NCBI GenBank assembly: GCA_965660815.1
Contig: CBFIBG010000052.1
Span: 62,001-126,000 of the forward strand
DNA: 64,000 bases
Direction of reading: 5' to 3'
Source: Glaciecola sp965660815
GTDB taxonomy: Bacteria > Pseudomonadota > Gammaproteobacteria > Enterobacterales > Alteromonadaceae
Both the position numbers and the translations under genes were made by a program. Shown here piece after piece: positions 62,868 through 64,000 of the stretch. Below the pieces are notes generated by a model that saw only the letters and a program-made list of their open reading frames with translations, ran no database searches and had not been told where the DNA came from. Numbering within the stretch: position 1 is the stretch's first letter; each line of letters opens with the position of its first letter.

Positions 62868-63026
62868 TTATCGAACATTAGTTTTTTCATTACCGATTTC
62901 ATGAATTTGATGTGTTAAAGCGATGTCGCTATTTTCAATAGCGTCTCTTAGCTCAATCTGATATTTCCCGTCAAACATAAAATGCATATTCATCCGTACA
63001 ATCTCTTTTTCGGTGAGTATCAGCAT
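62868..63026 (-). CDS. Possible small protein, 52 residues
   Basis: An open frame of 52 codons from ATG 63026, antisense-directed in the 421-base gap between rplI and the thiolase. It encodes a plausible helical peptide (MHFMFDGKYQIELRDAIEN..., ending EIGNEKTNVR). There is no good ribosome-binding site, and two later ATGs are possible. The composition is protein-like, but nothing else supports it. The rest of the gap (62756-62867, 63027-63122) shows no gene. Confidence 0.3.
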   Translation of the reverse strand: MLILTEKEIVRMNMHFMFDGKYQIELRDAIENSDIALTHQIHEIGNEKTNVR

Positions 63027-63122
63027 GATTCAGTAATATTTATAAATATTAAAAAGTATTCATCCGATTTTGATTGGATATATTTGTAACTGAAAACAAA
63101 GATAACTGAAGGTCTACTCATA

Positions 63123-64000
63123 ATGAAAGAAGCTGTGATCGTCTCTACCGCTCGAACCCCAATTGCTAAAGCGTATAAAGGGGCTTTTAATAATACTAAA
63201 TCTCCTACTCTTACTGCCCATGCCATCAAACACGCCGTTAAAAGAGCTAACTTAGAAGGTTACGAAAATGAAATCGATGACGTCATTATTGGCTCTGTGT
63301 TAAACGCAGGAAGCGCCGCGGGCAATATAGCGAGGCTCTCGAGTCTAGCGGCTGGTTTACCTTATTCAGTTTCTGGTCAAACCATTGACCGACAGTGTTC
63401 ATCTGGTGTCATGGCCATTGCTACTGCAGCAAAACAAATTATCGTAGACAAAATGCAAGTGATAGTCGCCGGTGGGCAAGAAAATATTTCTGAAATTCAG
63501 CAACCCTACTTCGAATGGGCGAGTAAGTGTAATGATGATAATGTATTAGCAAATGCTGAGCATGCTTATATGCCAATGTTGCATACAGCGGAATACGTCA
63601 TTAAAAAATATGGTATATCGCGCCAAGCACAAGATGAGTATGCGTTATTATCACAGCAAAGAACTGCACACGCTCAAGAGCAAGGTTATTTTGACCATGA
63701 AATAGTCCCAATCACGGTAACGAAGGGTGTGTTTAATAAAGAAGATAAGAGCATTAGTTATCAAGAGGTAACTCTTGAACGCGATGAAGGAAATAGGCCG
63801 TCAACTACATTAGAAAGCCTAAAAAGCCTAAACCCTGTGCTTGAAAACGGACGAGTAACTGCAGGCAATGCTAGCCAACTATCTGATGGCGCAAGTGCAT
63901 GCGTAGTAATGGATCGCGGTTTTGCAGAGAAGCGCAACTTAGAGGTTTTAGGTACATACAGAGGAATGGCTGTCGCAGGAAATGAACCTGAAGAAATGGG
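63123..64000 (+). CDS. Acetyl-CoA C-acyltransferase (thiolase), C-terminus beyond window
   Basis: The first 292 residues of a thiolase, which condenses or cleaves acyl-CoA with CoA. The N-terminus AVIVSTARTPIAKAYKGAF is typical, and the nucleophile Cys is in TIDRQCSSGVMAI (about residue 90). The segment VTAGNASQLSDGASACVVM is the family's second signature. The catalytic His and second Cys near the C-terminus lie outside. Degradative or biosynthetic specificity cannot be set from this part. GAAGG precedes the ATG. Confidence 0.93.
   Translation, partial: MKEAVIVSTARTPIAKAYKGAFNNTKSPTLTAHAIKHAVKRANLEGYENEIDDVIIGSVLNAGSAAGNIARLSSLAAGLPYSVSGQTIDRQCSSGVMAIATAAKQIIVDKMQVIVAGGQENISEIQQPYFEWASKCNDDNVLANAEHAYMPMLHTAEYVIKKYGISRQAQDEYALLSQQRTAHAQEQGYFDHEIVPITVTKGVFNKEDKSISYQEVTLERDEGNRPSTTLESLKSLNPVLENGRVTAGNASQLSDGASACVVMDRGFAEKRNLEVLGTYRGMAVAGNEPEEM

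Noticed and set aside
1..64000. CRISPR arrays, prophage, integrases or restriction systems
   Set aside because: No regularly spaced repeats and no capsid, integrase, Cas or restriction-enzyme genes were seen on either strand.

Overview
The window reads as chromosomal DNA of a marine gammaproteobacterium of the Alteromonadales, close to Glaciecola, Paraglaciecola or Aliiglaciecola. This is inferred from AT-rich sequence, an ArcA regulator, the trmB / mutY-yggX-tRNA-Phe neighbourhood, an rpsF-rpsR-rplI operon without priB, the yjgA/pmbA divergent pair, and many secreted hydrolases and lipoproteins. No rRNA, CRISPR array, prophage or intact insertion sequence was seen. The first gene (serine hydrolase) and the last (thiolase) run off the ends.

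Layout: 1-4.4 kb holds a serine hydrolase, a tiny membrane protein, a class II glutamine amidotransferase and a large exported alpha/beta hydrolase. 4.9-11.8 kb is a beta-1,3-glucan cluster: a large GH94-like (best guess GH149) glucan phosphorylase, two GH17 proteins without signal peptides, and a convergent glycoside-hydrolase lipoprotein. 12.2-17.2 kb carries signalling genes: two closely similar LytTR regulators (one with a LytS-like kinase), a CheY-like receiver, rlmA and a DUF2058 protein. 17.5-22.4 kb holds a ThrE-type exporter, a metallophosphoesterase, a DUF2252 protein and a GDSL esterase with a possible exosortase-type tail.

22.7-26.1 kb is a tyrosine-catabolism operon (hpd, VOC protein, fahA) facing a MarR regulator across two matching palindromes 21 bp apart. 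26.1-33.4 kb mixes a rhodanese, orphan exported proteins, a DUF3012 lipoprotein, an acetyltransferase, an orphan ParA, a membrane methyltransferase-like protein, a nuclease/phosphatase lipoprotein and acuI. 33.7-37.8 kb has a Tat-exported PhoD phosphatase, a beta-propeller protein and a Gfo/Idh/MocA oxidoreductase. 37.9-46.7 kb is mostly core: darP, pmbA, a NYN protein, arcA, glgA, rsmC, trmB, mutY, yggX and tRNA-Phe.

Downstream of tRNA-Phe (46.7-51.7 kb) the content becomes accessory: a 14-bp echo of the tRNA 3' end joined directly to an IstB (IS21) remnant, a 798-residue exported protein with DnaJ-like zinc knuckles and WG-like repeats, an orphan small protein, a cytochrome c/Tll0287-like fusion and a cysteine-rich exported protein. 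51.8-61.4 kb carries an exported amidohydrolase, a CIA30 protein, a DUF5916 outer-membrane protein, a GAF-PAS-PAS-GGDEF-EAL protein, a dimeric-type dUTPase and a DUF985 cupin. The window closes with the ribosomal operon and a thiolase. The most notable items are the cytoplasmic phosphorolytic glucan cluster, the tRNA-Phe/IS21 scar with its neighbouring orphan genes, and the well-phased MarR operator pair.
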